A stretch of 59,927 bases of DNA from Acidobacteriota bacterium (lineage in GTDB: Bacteria; Acidobacteriota; Terriglobia; Terriglobales; Acidobacteriaceae), in NCBI GenBank assembly GCA_021806005.1, contig JAJZDM010000010.1:1-59927 (forward strand). The letters are read 5' to 3'. The position numbers were made by a program, and so were the translations under genes. The notes under the pieces are model-generated. The model was not told the DNA's origin. It saw only the letters and a program-made list of their open reading frames with translations, and did not search any database. Below, piece by piece: positions 27,942 to 37,298 of the stretch. Within the stretch, counting starts at the first letter, position 1, and each line of letters opens with the position of its first letter.

Positions 27942-30900
27942 ATGTTCCGTGAAACCGCTTACAAGTGCATTCTGGGCCTTAGCTTTCTGGTGGTGGCGCT
28001 CTTCGTGCCAGGCATTGCGCGCGCACAGGTTGATCAGGGAACGATCAATGGGACGGTAGCCGACAGCTCTGGCGGGGTGATTCCGGGAGCGACAGTGACT
28101 CTGACGGATAACGCTACTGGCCTGACCTTGACGAGGAGTACGAATGGCAGCGGGTTCTACTCATTCACGCCTATAAAGATCGGAATGTACACGATCTCCG
28201 TTACCTCGCCCAACTTTGCGAGAGTCGTCCAGCAAAACATCCATGTCAATGTGAGCCAAGTGGTGAGCGTGAATGTCACCTTGAAGCCGGGTACGGTGGC
28301 GCAGACGGTGACGGTAGTCTCCACCCCAGAGTTGCAGACGGAATCGGCAGAAACCGGCCAGGTTTTTTCAACACAAACTATCAACAATACGCCGTTGAAC
28401 GGAAGAAATTATGTCTTTATCGCACAACTGACCACCGGTGCAGCAGCTCCGCAACAGGGATTTGGTCAGATCGCCGGAATGGGTGATTTTACCTCCAATG
28501 GAAGTCGCGCAGACCAGAACAACTTTGTTTTGGACGGCGTAGACAACAATTCGAACATGCAGGACTTCCTGAACGGGGCGACTTACGCGGTGCTTCCGCC
28601 ACCGGATGCTCTGGCCCAGTTCAACGTGCAGACGAGCGACTACAGCGCGGAGTTAGGCCGCTCGACTGGTGCGACCGTCAACGCTTCGATCAAATCGGGA
28701 ACCAATCATATTCACGGCTCGCTGTTTGAGTACCTGGAGAACGACCGGATGAACGCAGCGAACTACTTCGACACGGCCGGAAAGACGGCGTTTCACATGA
28801 ACCAGTTTGGTGCGACACTGGGCGGACCCATTTGGAAAAACAAGATTTTCTATTTTGCGGATGCACAGGGCACGCGGGTCTCGGAGTATCAGCCGGCCTC
28901 ACCCAACAATACGGTTCCGACCCCAGTAATGCTTGGTGAGGCGGAGGGGCCGAATGGTGTTACGGCGGTCGGAAACTTCTCCGAGATGCTGAACCCCAAC
29001 AATACTGTTGGCCTGGGACCAATTCCGCTGTATGTGACGGGCGGCAACCAGGTGGCGGCGCCGGGAGATACCGATCAGGCAGGAGCGACACCCAACTACC
29101 TGAGTTGCAATGGCGCACTGAATGTAGTCTGTTCGCCGAATGCGGTAGCCACCTCGATTTTGAAGCTCTTCCCCAAGCCAAACCAGGGCGCGCCCAATCA
29201 GGTCTTCAATAACTACACCATTCCTCCTTCAGCCATCTCGAATGATACAACGCAGTACGACGTGCGTCTTGATTACAACTTTTCGCCAAACGACCAGATG
29301 TTCGGACGCTACAGCTTTGACGACAATCCGAGGTACTACGCGCCACCGCTGGGCATACTGGATGGCGGGGGCTTTGGAACCTCAGGATTTGACAGCAATG
29401 ATGCCAAGAGCGGCGTCTTCAGCGAAACCCATTTCTTCTCGCCTTCGTTTTCGAACGAGTTTCGGGTCGGGTTTAACTGGCTCTCTGCGGCATACTTGCA
29501 GATTAACAATAGTACCGATCTGGCGGCCCAGTACGGGCTGGGAGGAATTCCGTTCGGTCCAGCTCTGGGTGGTTTCCCCGAGATTGGATTTGGCGGATTT
29601 ATCAACGGCATTGGTGTTCCATCGTACATGCCTTCCTGGGAGAAGCAGAACGTGCTGGAGATTCTGGACAATGTGTCCAAGCAGTGGGGCCGGCACACGG
29701 TTAAGGTTGGCGTGGAGTTCCAGCATGTGCGTTTCTACGGGCTGCAGCCTCCCAATGCGATTGGCAATGAGCAGTTCAACGGCACTTATACGGACAACCC
29801 TGCGAACAACCCGACCTATGACTCCTATAACGGCAACTCCATTGAGGTAACGGGTTCCGGTGTGGCCGATTTTCTGCTGGACGATATGAATAATTCAACG
29901 CTGAACACGGTGACACCCATCACAAATCTACGCTGGTATGACGCTGCGTACATCCAGGACGATTGGAGGGTGACGCCGCGGCTAGCCGTGAATCTGGGGC
30001 TGCGCTGGGAGTACACGCAACCGCTTGAGGCACTCAACAACATGCAGGCAAACTTCATCGGCAATTATGTAAACAACAATCAAGGTACAGGCACCTACTT
30101 GATTCCAGAATCCGAGCGAACCTTCCCCATGAGCCCCACGCTGTTGCAATATCTGGCGGCGGACAACATCGCGGTGCAGTACACCTCCAACAATTCGCTG
30201 GTGAATAGTTACTTCAATAACTTTGCGCCGCGAATCGGAGTGGCATACAGCTTGGACAACGAGACGGTGATTCGCGCAGGTTTTGGCCTCTTTTACGGCG
30301 GACAGGAGAATGTGGGCTTAGGGTTGAACTTAGCGAATAATGCGCCGTTTTTTGTCACGGCAAGCTTTCTGCCGAGTCCCAATGTCTGTTACGATGTGAA
30401 CGGCACGGTTACCTGCCCCACCAACGGGGAGACGCTGGAGACTGGCTTTGGTGCGGCTGCCAGTAGTGCAACGGCGCTGGCAGACGCCGCCGGCATCGGC
30501 ACCGTATACTCTGACCTTCAAAATGACAAGACCGCTGTGACCGCGGCTTACAACCTGAGTTGGCAGCGTATGCTGAGCCGTTCGACGACCTTCACCATCA
30601 GTTATCAGGGCAACCAGAGCAAGCATCTGCGGGATAGTTATCAGCCGAACGTGTATCTGGGTGCATTTCCGCTGGGCGGCAACAGCCTAGCTCTGCAGCC
30701 TTTCCACGATTTCTTTATGGTGGCAGTGGCGAATGAGGGAATTGCCAGGTACGACTCTCTACAGACAAAGATCGACAGAAGATACTCGAACGGGCTTTAC
30801 TTTCTGGCCGGCTATACCTGGGCGCACTGCCTGGACGATGCGATTGGCCCTATAGGCCAGAGCGAGGTTGGGGGCTATCGCAATCCGGGTTACCTCGGCT

Positions 30901-31589
30901 TCCGCTATGACTATGGCCCATGCGCGCAGGACGTGCGCAACCGCTTTACGTTTTCTCCACAGTACGATCTTCCCTTTGGTGTGGGACGGCAGTTTTTGAA
31001 TCGCAGCGGCATCCTGAACGAGATTGCCGGTGGCTGGACGACGAGTTTCGTTTTCCAAGCGCAGACCGGGAACCCGATCTTTGTCAACTCTACCAATCAA
31101 GGCGAAAGCTATCCCAATCGAATAGGGAATCCATATGCCCCTGGCGGAACGGATAATCCTGTGACGCAACCGGGCTTTGTGTGCGCTACAAAGACGAAGA
31201 CCATCGCCCAGTGGTTCAACCCCTGTGCATTTGAAAACCCACCGGAGGCGACGCTGGGCCCGACCAACGCCAGCGCGAACCTTATCAACTACCAATCGGC
31301 CGGACTGATTCCATTTGGTCCTTACGGGCGTCAACCTGTAGTTGGACCAGGATTCTGGGATTTAGACATGTCTCTGTTCAAGAGTTTTGCGATACCCTAT
31401 CATGACTCGTCTTTGCAGCTTCGTGCCGACGCGTTCAATTTGTTGAACCATCCCAGCTTTGGGAATCCCGGTAGTGGGCTTTCGGGAGGGAACAGTCAAG
31501 CCATCAACTCGACGCGGTTCGAGGGAGCGAGCAGTGGCGTTCAGCAGGATCAGCGCGTACTGCAGATGTCGGTGGATTTGAAATTCTGA
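27942..31589 (+). CDS. Oar-like TonB-dependent receptor with carboxypeptidase-regulatory domain
   Basis: 1215 residues, ATG at 27942 with AGGAGG 5 bases upstream. Sec signal peptide ending GIARAQ. Next is a carboxypeptidase-regulatory-like beta domain (about 30-115; GTVADSSGGVIPGATVTL, then GFYSFTPIKIGMYTI). A plug follows (about 120-240; LNGRNYVFIAQLT, FVLDGVDNNSNMQDF) and then a long beta barrel rich in Tyr/Asn/Gly that ends in an aromatic C-terminal strand (MSVDLKF). This is the enlarged receptor class abundant in Acidobacteria, thought to import polysaccharide or other large substrates across the outer membrane; the substrate is unknown. A hairpin follows at 31621-31659. Confidence 0.93.
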   Translation: MFRETAYKCILGLSFLVVALFVPGIARAQVDQGTINGTVADSSGGVIPGATVTLTDNATGLTLTRSTNGSGFYSFTPIKIGMYTISVTSPNFARVVQQNIHVNVSQVVSVNVTLKPGTVAQTVTVVSTPELQTESAETGQVFSTQTINNTPLNGRNYVFIAQLTTGAAAPQQGFGQIAGMGDFTSNGSRADQNNFVLDGVDNNSNMQDFLNGATYAVLPPPDALAQFNVQTSDYSAELGRSTGATVNASIKSGTNHIHGSLFEYLENDRMNAANYFDTAGKTAFHMNQFGATLGGPIWKNKIFYFADAQGTRVSEYQPASPNNTVPTPVMLGEAEGPNGVTAVGNFSEMLNPNNTVGLGPIPLYVTGGNQVAAPGDTDQAGATPNYLSCNGALNVVCSPNAVATSILKLFPKPNQGAPNQVFNNYTIPPSAISNDTTQYDVRLDYNFSPNDQMFGRYSFDDNPRYYAPPLGILDGGGFGTSGFDSNDAKSGVFSETHFFSPSFSNEFRVGFNWLSAAYLQINNSTDLAAQYGLGGIPFGPALGGFPEIGFGGFINGIGVPSYMPSWEKQNVLEILDNVSKQWGRHTVKVGVEFQHVRFYGLQPPNAIGNEQFNGTYTDNPANNPTYDSYNGNSIEVTGSGVADFLLDDMNNSTLNTVTPITNLRWYDAAYIQDDWRVTPRLAVNLGLRWEYTQPLEALNNMQANFIGNYVNNNQGTGTYLIPESERTFPMSPTLLQYLAADNIAVQYTSNNSLVNSYFNNFAPRIGVAYSLDNETVIRAGFGLFYGGQENVGLGLNLANNAPFFVTASFLPSPNVCYDVNGTVTCPTNGETLETGFGAAASSATALADAAGIGTVYSDLQNDKTAVTAAYNLSWQRMLSRSTTFTISYQGNQSKHLRDSYQPNVYLGAFPLGGNSLALQPFHDFFMVAVANEGIARYDSLQTKIDRRYSNGLYFLAGYTWAHCLDDAIGPIGQSEVGGYRNPGYLGFRYDYGPCAQDVRNRFTFSPQYDLPFGVGRQFLNRSGILNEIAGGWTTSFVFQAQTGNPIFVNSTNQGESYPNRIGNPYAPGGTDNPVTQPGFVCATKTKTIAQWFNPCAFENPPEATLGPTNASANLINYQSAGLIPFGPYGRQPVVGPGFWDLDMSLFKSFAIPYHDSSLQLRADAFNLLNHPSFGNPGSGLSGGNSQAINSTRFEGASSGVQQDQRVLQMSVDLKF

Positions 31590-31620
31590 CCAAGGCAGAG
31601 GATCCATTCCTGTCTTCATT

Positions 31621-31659
31621 GTCTGGGCGGGGCTCTCCCAAGGAGAGTTCGGTCCAGAC
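31621..31659 (+). terminator. Two-part hairpin after receptor gene
   Basis: Inner stem CTCTCC/GGAGAG (31633-31638 with 31642-31647) nests in an outer stem GTCTGG/CCAGAC (31621-31626 with 31654-31659), 32 bases after the receptor stop, followed by AAATCTTGTCTT. It opens the 435-base gap 31590-32024, which also holds the promoter at 31882-31911 and nothing else recognisable. Confidence 0.5.
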
Positions 31660-31881
31660 AAATCTTGTCTTCAGGCAGTCCTTCGGGATTTCAACCTTTC
31701 CAGCCACATCTCTGGACTTCCGCGGCTCCGAGATCCAGCAGTATCCAAAGGTGAGCCCGGCATTCGGATGAGCGGTACATTGAAGATGGACCGTTCTGTG
31801 CATCCTGCCGGCCGGACATGGATACCAGCCTGGTGCACTCCGCGGGATTGATCTTCCGCCAATGGCGAATTGCTGGTTTGA

Positions 31882-31911
31882 TTGACAGGCTAAAGATTGA
31901 TTTCATATATT
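31882..31911 (+). promoter_or_regulatory. Candidate promoter of the Tat phosphatase-fold gene
   Basis: TTGACA (31882-31887) with TATATT (31906-31911), spacing 18, in an AT-rich stretch; a shift to CATATA gives 16. It predicts a leader of about 105 bases before the ATG at 32025, separating this gene pair from the receptor transcript. Confidence 0.5.
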
Positions 31912-32024
31912 GTGCTTTTGGTAGCGGTACAGGCTCGGCTACTGGTCGAGAGCCAGACCAAAATCCAGAAAGTGCAGTGTTCCACGCGCAGATTTGTTCT
32001 GTCGTCCCGCGTTGCGGAGAGGCT

Positions 32025-33179
32025 ATGAACGTACACCAGAGCTTGAGCGTGAGTCGACGCGACTTTCTCCGCAACGCGATCGGCGCTACCACCTCTCTTT
32101 GTGCCCTGCGCCCCCTCAGCGCCATGGCCCTCTCTGGTGGGCGCAGCCAGAAGGCCGTGATTATTACGTTCGGTGGAGGGGCAAGAGACGACGAGACCTT
32201 TTCCGTCGATGGACAGCAGTATATTCCCAATCTTCTGAACACTCTCGCTCCGCAATCGTGCTTCTTTACCCAGGTGATCAATCGGGGAATCCTTGGGCAT
32301 TATGTGGCCACCGCGAGCATTGTGACCGGCGCGTATGAGACCTTCGACAACTTTGTCGCTCAGCCGCCGGCATATCCCACGATCTTCGAGTACTTCCGCA
32401 AGGACCTTCGGAGGCCGCGTGAAGACGCCTGGGCGATCGCTCCCGGAAATCTGTTTGCGCAGATGGGGGCGAGCCGGAATCGTCGCTACGGCCCGGCTAT
32501 TGGAGCAGAGTTGCTTCTACCCAAGCACCTGCTGGCGTCTGTGCTGGGGACCGCAAACGTCCCCCTGCTGGATGCTTATCCCAACCTGCTGCGTGGAAAC
32601 TACGAGCAGCCCGATGTGGCCAACAGCGAGGGCGTGAGCCAGGACCATGAGCAGATGGAACGCATGGTGGAACGTCTGCAACTGAATTCCGCGGATCTTC
32701 GCGCACGTGTGGCGGCGATGCGCAGCCCCGACGAACTCTCCGTGTACTTTGCCAAACACGTGATGCGGACGTTTGCCCCATCCCTGCTGTTTCTTGTGCT
32801 GCACGATATCGATATCGCTCACTCCGGGGCCTACTCTCTGTACCTTGACGGGATTCGGAGTACCGACCGGCTCTGCGCGGAGATGTGGCGGGAGATCCAG
32901 AGCAATCCGGAGTACAAGGACAAGACATCGTTGTTCATCATGCCCGACTTCGGCCGGGATGGCGATGGTGACGCAGGAGGAAACGGTTTTCAACATCACC
33001 GCACGGGAAGTGCTTCGGCGCGAACGACATGGATGATGGCTCTGGGCCCGGCGGTGCGCCAGAAGACGGTTGTGCAGCGCCCGCTTGAATCGATCGATCT
33101 GGCCGCAGCCGTCTCCCGCGTTCTTGGTTTTGATCCGCGACTGATGCAGGGCAAACCAATACCGGAGCTGATGGGATGA
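32025..33179 (+). CDS. Tat-exported alkaline-phosphatase-superfamily protein
   Basis: 384 residues from the ATG at 32025 (GGAGAGGCT just upstream); an open stretch before it lacks coding character. The twin-arginine motif SRRDFLR is at 10-16, followed by a hydrophobic segment and an Ala cleavage region. The mature part begins KAVIITFGGGARDDETF, the first strand of the alkaline phosphatase/sulfatase/DUF1501 superfamily. Candidate metal ligands are Asp261, Asp263, His266, Asp308 in PDFGRDGDGD, and His324-His325 in FQHHRTG. No obvious CxPSR sulfatase motif occurs, so a phosphodiesterase or other hydrolase role is open. It overlaps the next gene by ATGA. Confidence 0.75.
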   Translation: MNVHQSLSVSRRDFLRNAIGATTSLCALRPLSAMALSGGRSQKAVIITFGGGARDDETFSVDGQQYIPNLLNTLAPQSCFFTQVINRGILGHYVATASIVTGAYETFDNFVAQPPAYPTIFEYFRKDLRRPREDAWAIAPGNLFAQMGASRNRRYGPAIGAELLLPKHLLASVLGTANVPLLDAYPNLLRGNYEQPDVANSEGVSQDHEQMERMVERLQLNSADLRARVAAMRSPDELSVYFAKHVMRTFAPSLLFLVLHDIDIAHSGAYSLYLDGIRSTDRLCAEMWREIQSNPEYKDKTSLFIMPDFGRDGDGDAGGNGFQHHRTGSASARTTWMMALGPAVRQKTVVQRPLESIDLAAAVSRVLGFDPRLMQGKPIPELMG

Positions 33180-34372
33180 ACACCGGCCTGACTGTTGAAA
33201 GCTTCGCCAGTTATCCTTCCGGGGGGAGAGCATTGGCGATCTCGCAGCTTGATGCGCTGCGCCGGATTCCCGCTGCTCTATTGCCAGTCTTTCTTGTCGA
33301 GTTGAAGGTCTACGACTGGAGGTTCCCGGTCGAGCAGCGGGAGATTGTGGATCGATTGGAGTTTGCAGGCTCTCATCCAGAGGCTCTCAAGGGGTTTCGG
33401 GGAATCAGGTTGCCGGAGAATCTGGGATGTGGCAACGGGTTGCAGGACCCGCAACGGCTTCTCGGCCAGGTGAGTGCGTACCTGTGGTCTTCGATGCAGA
33501 TGGATGCCTACCGTGCGGCCGCAGACCATTTCGTGGGACTCTATGATGCGGCGGCCAAACCCGAGTTGCCAGCGATTCCCCGCCTGGTGATGATCTGTGT
33601 GGGACAAGATGCGAAGCCACCTGACGGCCCCATGTTTGCGAAGCTGAGAAGTTCAGGTCAGATGCAGACGAATGTGCGCGCTGAAGGAGCCACGGATGCG
33701 CTTCTCCATACGCTCCGAAGGAGGAGCCAGGCGGACGGCGCGCCTTACTCGACCTGGTACATTGATGGCGGAAGCCCGTACCCTGGTGCTGCCGGCCAAG
33801 GGGTGACCTCAGTGTTCTATCCGGCGCTTGCTCCGCTGAATCAAAGGATTCTTGCGGAGATCGAGTCCTGCATCAAAGCTGGTAGCGGTCCGGAGGTGTT
33901 GCAGCGAGATCTGGCGGAACTTGCGCAGCAGGCACCAAGCGCCAATGATCCTGCTCCGGATCCCCGTCTGTGGCACTTCTCGGTATCGCTTTTGACCGAA
34001 GGCTCCGGGACGCAGATCTTCAGTACCACCTTTGTGCAGTGGGCGGCGCGCGAAGTGCTGCGGCGAGCCAGACCTACGACGCTGCTGGCTCGGTTCGCGC
34101 CGAGACAGCGTGAGAAGCCCTTCAATGCGATGGTGGCGTCGGCTGAGAGCACGAACGATCTGGATCCGGCTGGATCGCTGATCGATGCGGAGATGAGTGC
34201 GTATTACGCCTATCTGGAGTTGATGAGTTTGCCGCACTCTGATAGCTCGGCCTTTCTTGTCTGGTTTGAAGGTCAATCTCAGGCGTTGGTTGCCGGCCCC
34301 GGAGTTCCGGCAGGAACGGTGAGCCACGCCTCCACGACGATCTCCGATCTGTTGGCCAGAGTCAGTGCGTAG
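33176..34372 (+). CDS. Unrecognised 398-aa protein coupled to Tat phosphatase-fold gene
   Basis: 398 residues; its ATG overlaps the preceding stop in ATGA, so the two proteins are translationally coupled. Not recognised. It has no signal peptide or membrane helix, which implies a cytoplasmic location although the partner is exported. Visible features are a mixed alpha/beta N-terminal half (LVELKVYDWRFPVEQRE), a patch WYIDGGSPYPGAAGQGVTSVF, an Ala/Gln-rich helix (ILAEIESCIKAGSGPEVLQRD), WHFSVSLLTEGSG, and a C-terminal MSAYYAYLELMSLPHSDSSAF. No known catalytic signature was found. Co-dependence with the neighbour is inferred from the overlap. Confidence 0.85.
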   Translation: MNTGLTVESFASYPSGGRALAISQLDALRRIPAALLPVFLVELKVYDWRFPVEQREIVDRLEFAGSHPEALKGFRGIRLPENLGCGNGLQDPQRLLGQVSAYLWSSMQMDAYRAAADHFVGLYDAAAKPELPAIPRLVMICVGQDAKPPDGPMFAKLRSSGQMQTNVRAEGATDALLHTLRRRSQADGAPYSTWYIDGGSPYPGAAGQGVTSVFYPALAPLNQRILAEIESCIKAGSGPEVLQRDLAELAQQAPSANDPAPDPRLWHFSVSLLTEGSGTQIFSTTFVQWAAREVLRRARPTTLLARFAPRQREKPFNAMVASAESTNDLDPAGSLIDAEMSAYYAYLELMSLPHSDSSAFLVWFEGQSQALVAGPGVPAGTVSHASTTISDLLARVSA

Positions 34373-34532
34373 AGGAGGCAGCGATGGTCAGTAGCCAAGG
34401 GGCGAATGATCAGGCAGGAAGATGCAGCCATTCGCGGTGAAGTTCTGACCAAAGCCGCTCTCCGCGTTCCAGAGTTTTTTTGACCCATTCTTACCCCTTG
34501 GACGGTATGCCGCATGCGCTCCGACGGCGTGC

Positions 34533-34559
34533 TTTGGCTCTGTGCTTGACGGGTATAAT
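34533..34559 (+). promoter_or_regulatory. Candidate promoter of the secreted 737-aa gene
   Basis: TATAAT at 34554-34559 preceded by GG, with a weak upstream TTTGGC at 34533-34538 (spacing 15). It lies in the 342-base gap 34373-34714, which holds no convincing gene; a run of eight T residues lies further left near 34474. Confidence 0.35.
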
Positions 34560-34714
34560 GCTACGCAGCCGACAACGGCAACCCTTGCAGGTCTACTCAA
34601 GTTCGGTCGTCCGCCGAGAGGCGGCTGGTCGATGATGCCAGCGGTGTGGCAGGCTGCGTATTTACCGAGGCGTCTCGCCGGATGTCACACATGGAGCAGA
34701 GAAGGAAGATGACG

Positions 34715-36928
34715 ATGAAGATTCGCGGTGCTGCCGGTTGCGTGCTGCTGGCCGGGATTCTGCCTTGGATAGCCGGCGTGGCAGCGGCGCAGACCACGGC
34801 GCAGCCTCCGGATAGCAGGCTGATCTTCCAGACCGGTCAGCCCTGGCTGCCACGCACCAACGTCAATGCCGACACCGTAATGGTGTATGGAATAGACGAT
34901 ACTACCGCTGCGCGCATACGCTCCTGGCGGGAACACGGTTACCGCGTGACAGTGATGACGGGTGTGGCATGGGGGCGCTATGCGCCGTATCTGAGGGGCG
35001 ACTTTGACGGAAAGCAGCACTGGGACGAGACGCAGCAGGAGAAGAGTGGCAAGCTGATTCTGCACAGCGGGCGCGACGTGCCGTATATCTCGCCCAGCAT
35101 TTCGTACGGCCGCTACCTGGCCCAGGGCGTGGAGGCCGCGCTGGACGCCGGGGCCGAAGCGATCTATCTGGAAGAACCGGAGTTCTGGGCGCGGGCTGGA
35201 TGGAGCGACAGCTTCAAAGAGTCCTGGCAGGAGTACTATCATCAGCCTTGGCAGCCGCCCGACAGCTCGGCGGATGCACAGTACCGTGCCTCCAAGCTGA
35301 AGTACTATCTCTATCGGAGGGCGCTCAAGCAGGTCTTCGACGCGGTGCGCAGCTACGGTGTGCGGCATCACCGCGTGATACCGTGCTACGTGGCCACGCA
35401 CTCACTGATCAACTATGCCCAGTGGGCGATTGTGAGCCCGGAGTCATCGCTGCTGCGCGTCGGTGCGGATGGATATATCGCCCAGGTGTGGACGGGAACC
35501 GCGCGTGTGCCCAACGTCTATGACGGCGTGCGCAAAGAGCGCACCTTCGAGACGGCCTTTCTGGAGTATGGCGCCCTGCAGAATATCGCGCGATCGTCGG
35601 GCAAGCGGATCTGGTATCTGAATGATCCCATCGAGGATAATCCGAATCTCTCCTGGGCGGATTACCGTGGCAACTGGGAGAGCACGCTCACGGCATCGCT
35701 GTTGCAGCTGGTGGTCTCGCGCTACGAGGTGCTGCCGTGGCCGGAGCGCATCTTCGGGGTGAGGGGCGTGCACATGGCGGAGACTCCGAGCGTATCCGAT
35801 CCGAGCCCGGCCAAGGTTCCTATCCCTCGAGCGTATGAGACGGAGCTGCAGACGGTCTTTCACGCGCTGGGCCAGATGCAGCAGCCAGCGACGAAGGTGA
35901 GCTGGGAGTCGGCTGGAACGGAAGGGATCGGCGTGCTGGTCTCAGATACGCTGATGTTTGAGCGCGCCGCTCCGGATCCCTCTGACCCTAACCTGGGCCA
36001 GTTCTACGGTTTGGCTCTGCCACTGTTGATGCACGGTATGCCCGTGGAACCGGTGCAGATTGAGAGTACCTACAGCGAATCGGCACCGGGATTTCTCAGC
36101 AGCTACAAGGTTTTGCTGCTCACCTACGACGGCCAGAAGCCACCCTCGCCGGCGTTTCACACGGCGCTGGCCGCATGGGTACGCGCCGGAGGCGCTCTGG
36201 TGGTGCTGGATGATGACAAAGACCCGTACAACCACGCAACCGACTGGTGGAACTCCAATGGCCGGCACTATGCCACACCGCGGGATCAACTGTTTGAGGC
36301 GCTGGGTTTGAATCCGGCGACAACGGGTCTGCACTCTGTGGGCAAGGGCTACGTTTTGTACGCGCCGGAGAACCCTGCGGCGCTGACGGCCTCGCCCACT
36401 GGTGCGCAGACGGTGCTGGGTTATGTGACGACGGCAGCCGGGGCCGTTCATCTGCCCATCAAGGAGACCGGCACGCTGATTCTGCGGCGTGGTCCGTTTG
36501 TGATCGCCGCTGGACTGGATCGGGAATCAGGCGACACGGCTGAAGCTGTAGCGCAGCCGGCGCAGGTGCGGGGCGATCTGATCGATCTGTTCGATGCGGA
36601 TTTGAAGGAGAGCAGTACGGTTGCGATTGCCCCCGGTACCCGCGCCCTGCTGCTGGATGTGAGCTACTTCAAGTCGTCCTCACCGCGCGTTCTGGCGGCT
36701 GCGGCCAGAGTGACTGCCGAGCACGTTACTGCGCGGAGCCTCAGCTTCGAGGCCGAGGGCATCGACCAGACCCAGGCGGTGGTGCGGATTCTAGCTCCGG
36801 GTGCGCCGCGCTCGGTGACGCTGGACGGCAAGCCGCTGGATGCTGGCCAGGTTCAGCAGACGGGCCGTACGCTGCTGCTGCGCTTCACCAACACCGTAAC
36901 CCCGCAGAAGGTTCAAGTACTGTTTTGA
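34715..36928 (+). CDS. Secreted putative glycoside-hydrolase-like protein with GATase-like domain
   Basis: 737 residues from the ATG at 34715, which has GAAGGAA 7 bases upstream and opens into the signal peptide MKIRGAAGCVLLAGIL, cleaved near AAAQ; longer starts spoil this. Residues about 40-390 look like a TIM barrel: VMVYGIDDTTAARIRSW, then AGAEAIYLEEPEFWARAG with clustered Glu residues, then RVIPCYVATH. Around 425-520 is a class-I glutamine-amidotransferase-like segment (FYGLALPLLMHGMPVE, YKVLLLTYDGQKP, AGGALVVLDDDKDPYN), like the middle domain of GH42-type enzymes. The tail is beta-rich. The enzyme class is not assigned; periplasmic or secreted glycan processing is a guess. Confidence 0.65.
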   Translation: MKIRGAAGCVLLAGILPWIAGVAAAQTTAQPPDSRLIFQTGQPWLPRTNVNADTVMVYGIDDTTAARIRSWREHGYRVTVMTGVAWGRYAPYLRGDFDGKQHWDETQQEKSGKLILHSGRDVPYISPSISYGRYLAQGVEAALDAGAEAIYLEEPEFWARAGWSDSFKESWQEYYHQPWQPPDSSADAQYRASKLKYYLYRRALKQVFDAVRSYGVRHHRVIPCYVATHSLINYAQWAIVSPESSLLRVGADGYIAQVWTGTARVPNVYDGVRKERTFETAFLEYGALQNIARSSGKRIWYLNDPIEDNPNLSWADYRGNWESTLTASLLQLVVSRYEVLPWPERIFGVRGVHMAETPSVSDPSPAKVPIPRAYETELQTVFHALGQMQQPATKVSWESAGTEGIGVLVSDTLMFERAAPDPSDPNLGQFYGLALPLLMHGMPVEPVQIESTYSESAPGFLSSYKVLLLTYDGQKPPSPAFHTALAAWVRAGGALVVLDDDKDPYNHATDWWNSNGRHYATPRDQLFEALGLNPATTGLHSVGKGYVLYAPENPAALTASPTGAQTVLGYVTTAAGAVHLPIKETGTLILRRGPFVIAAGLDRESGDTAEAVAQPAQVRGDLIDLFDADLKESSTVAIAPGTRALLLDVSYFKSSSPRVLAAAARVTAEHVTARSLSFEAEGIDQTQAVVRILAPGAPRSVTLDGKPLDAGQVQQTGRTLLLRFTNTVTPQKVQVLF

Positions 36929-37077
36929 AGGGTTTTCTGGGCGTGCGTGACGTTTGGAGTGATGTGCAAGGCGGGTTTTATTGAGGAAGGGCGATAGCTA
37001 GTTGTTGCTGTAACAGAGCGATAGGGCGCAGAAGGTTCTGTGTCTGGTCGTGAAGGATGAGGCGCGGTGCGGCAATA

Positions 37078-37185
37078 GCATTTTCGGTGCAGGTGTAGAG
37101 AGGCGCCTCGACCTCAATGGGCGTTTTCCCCAATGAAAATGCCGCTGCAAGCCCGCTTCGGGGTGCCCACCAACACCGATATTGC
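37078..37185 (-). repeat. Palindromic element, copy B
   Basis: 108 bases bounded by GCATTTTCGGTG (37078-37089) and CACCGATATTGC (37174-37185), which are near-perfect inverted repeats. Its reverse complement aligns end to end with copy A at 15290-15394. It lies in the 719-base noncoding stretch 36929-37647 before the bactofilin gene, and is followed about 6 bases later by a third, more decayed copy. Confidence 0.8.
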
Positions 37186-37191
37186 TAAAAG

Positions 37192-37298
37192 ACATGTTTC
37201 CTGCATGTGTAGCTGGGGCCTCGACATGAAGGAGCATTTTCTTCCGAAGAAAAGGGCATGGCACACCCCTTTCGGAGTATCCATCGACAGGCAAAATC
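37192..37298 (-). repeat. Palindromic element, copy C (diverged, tandem with B)
   Basis: Same orientation as copy B and alignable over its length, with shared blocks: ATGTTTCCTG start, TGTGTAG, GCCTCGAC, GCATTTTC core, CCTTTCGG-GT, TCCA. The end CAGGCAAAATC corresponds to CACCGATATTGC. It is more decayed than A or B, indicating older insertion or tandem duplication followed by drift. No reading frame. Confidence 0.65.
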
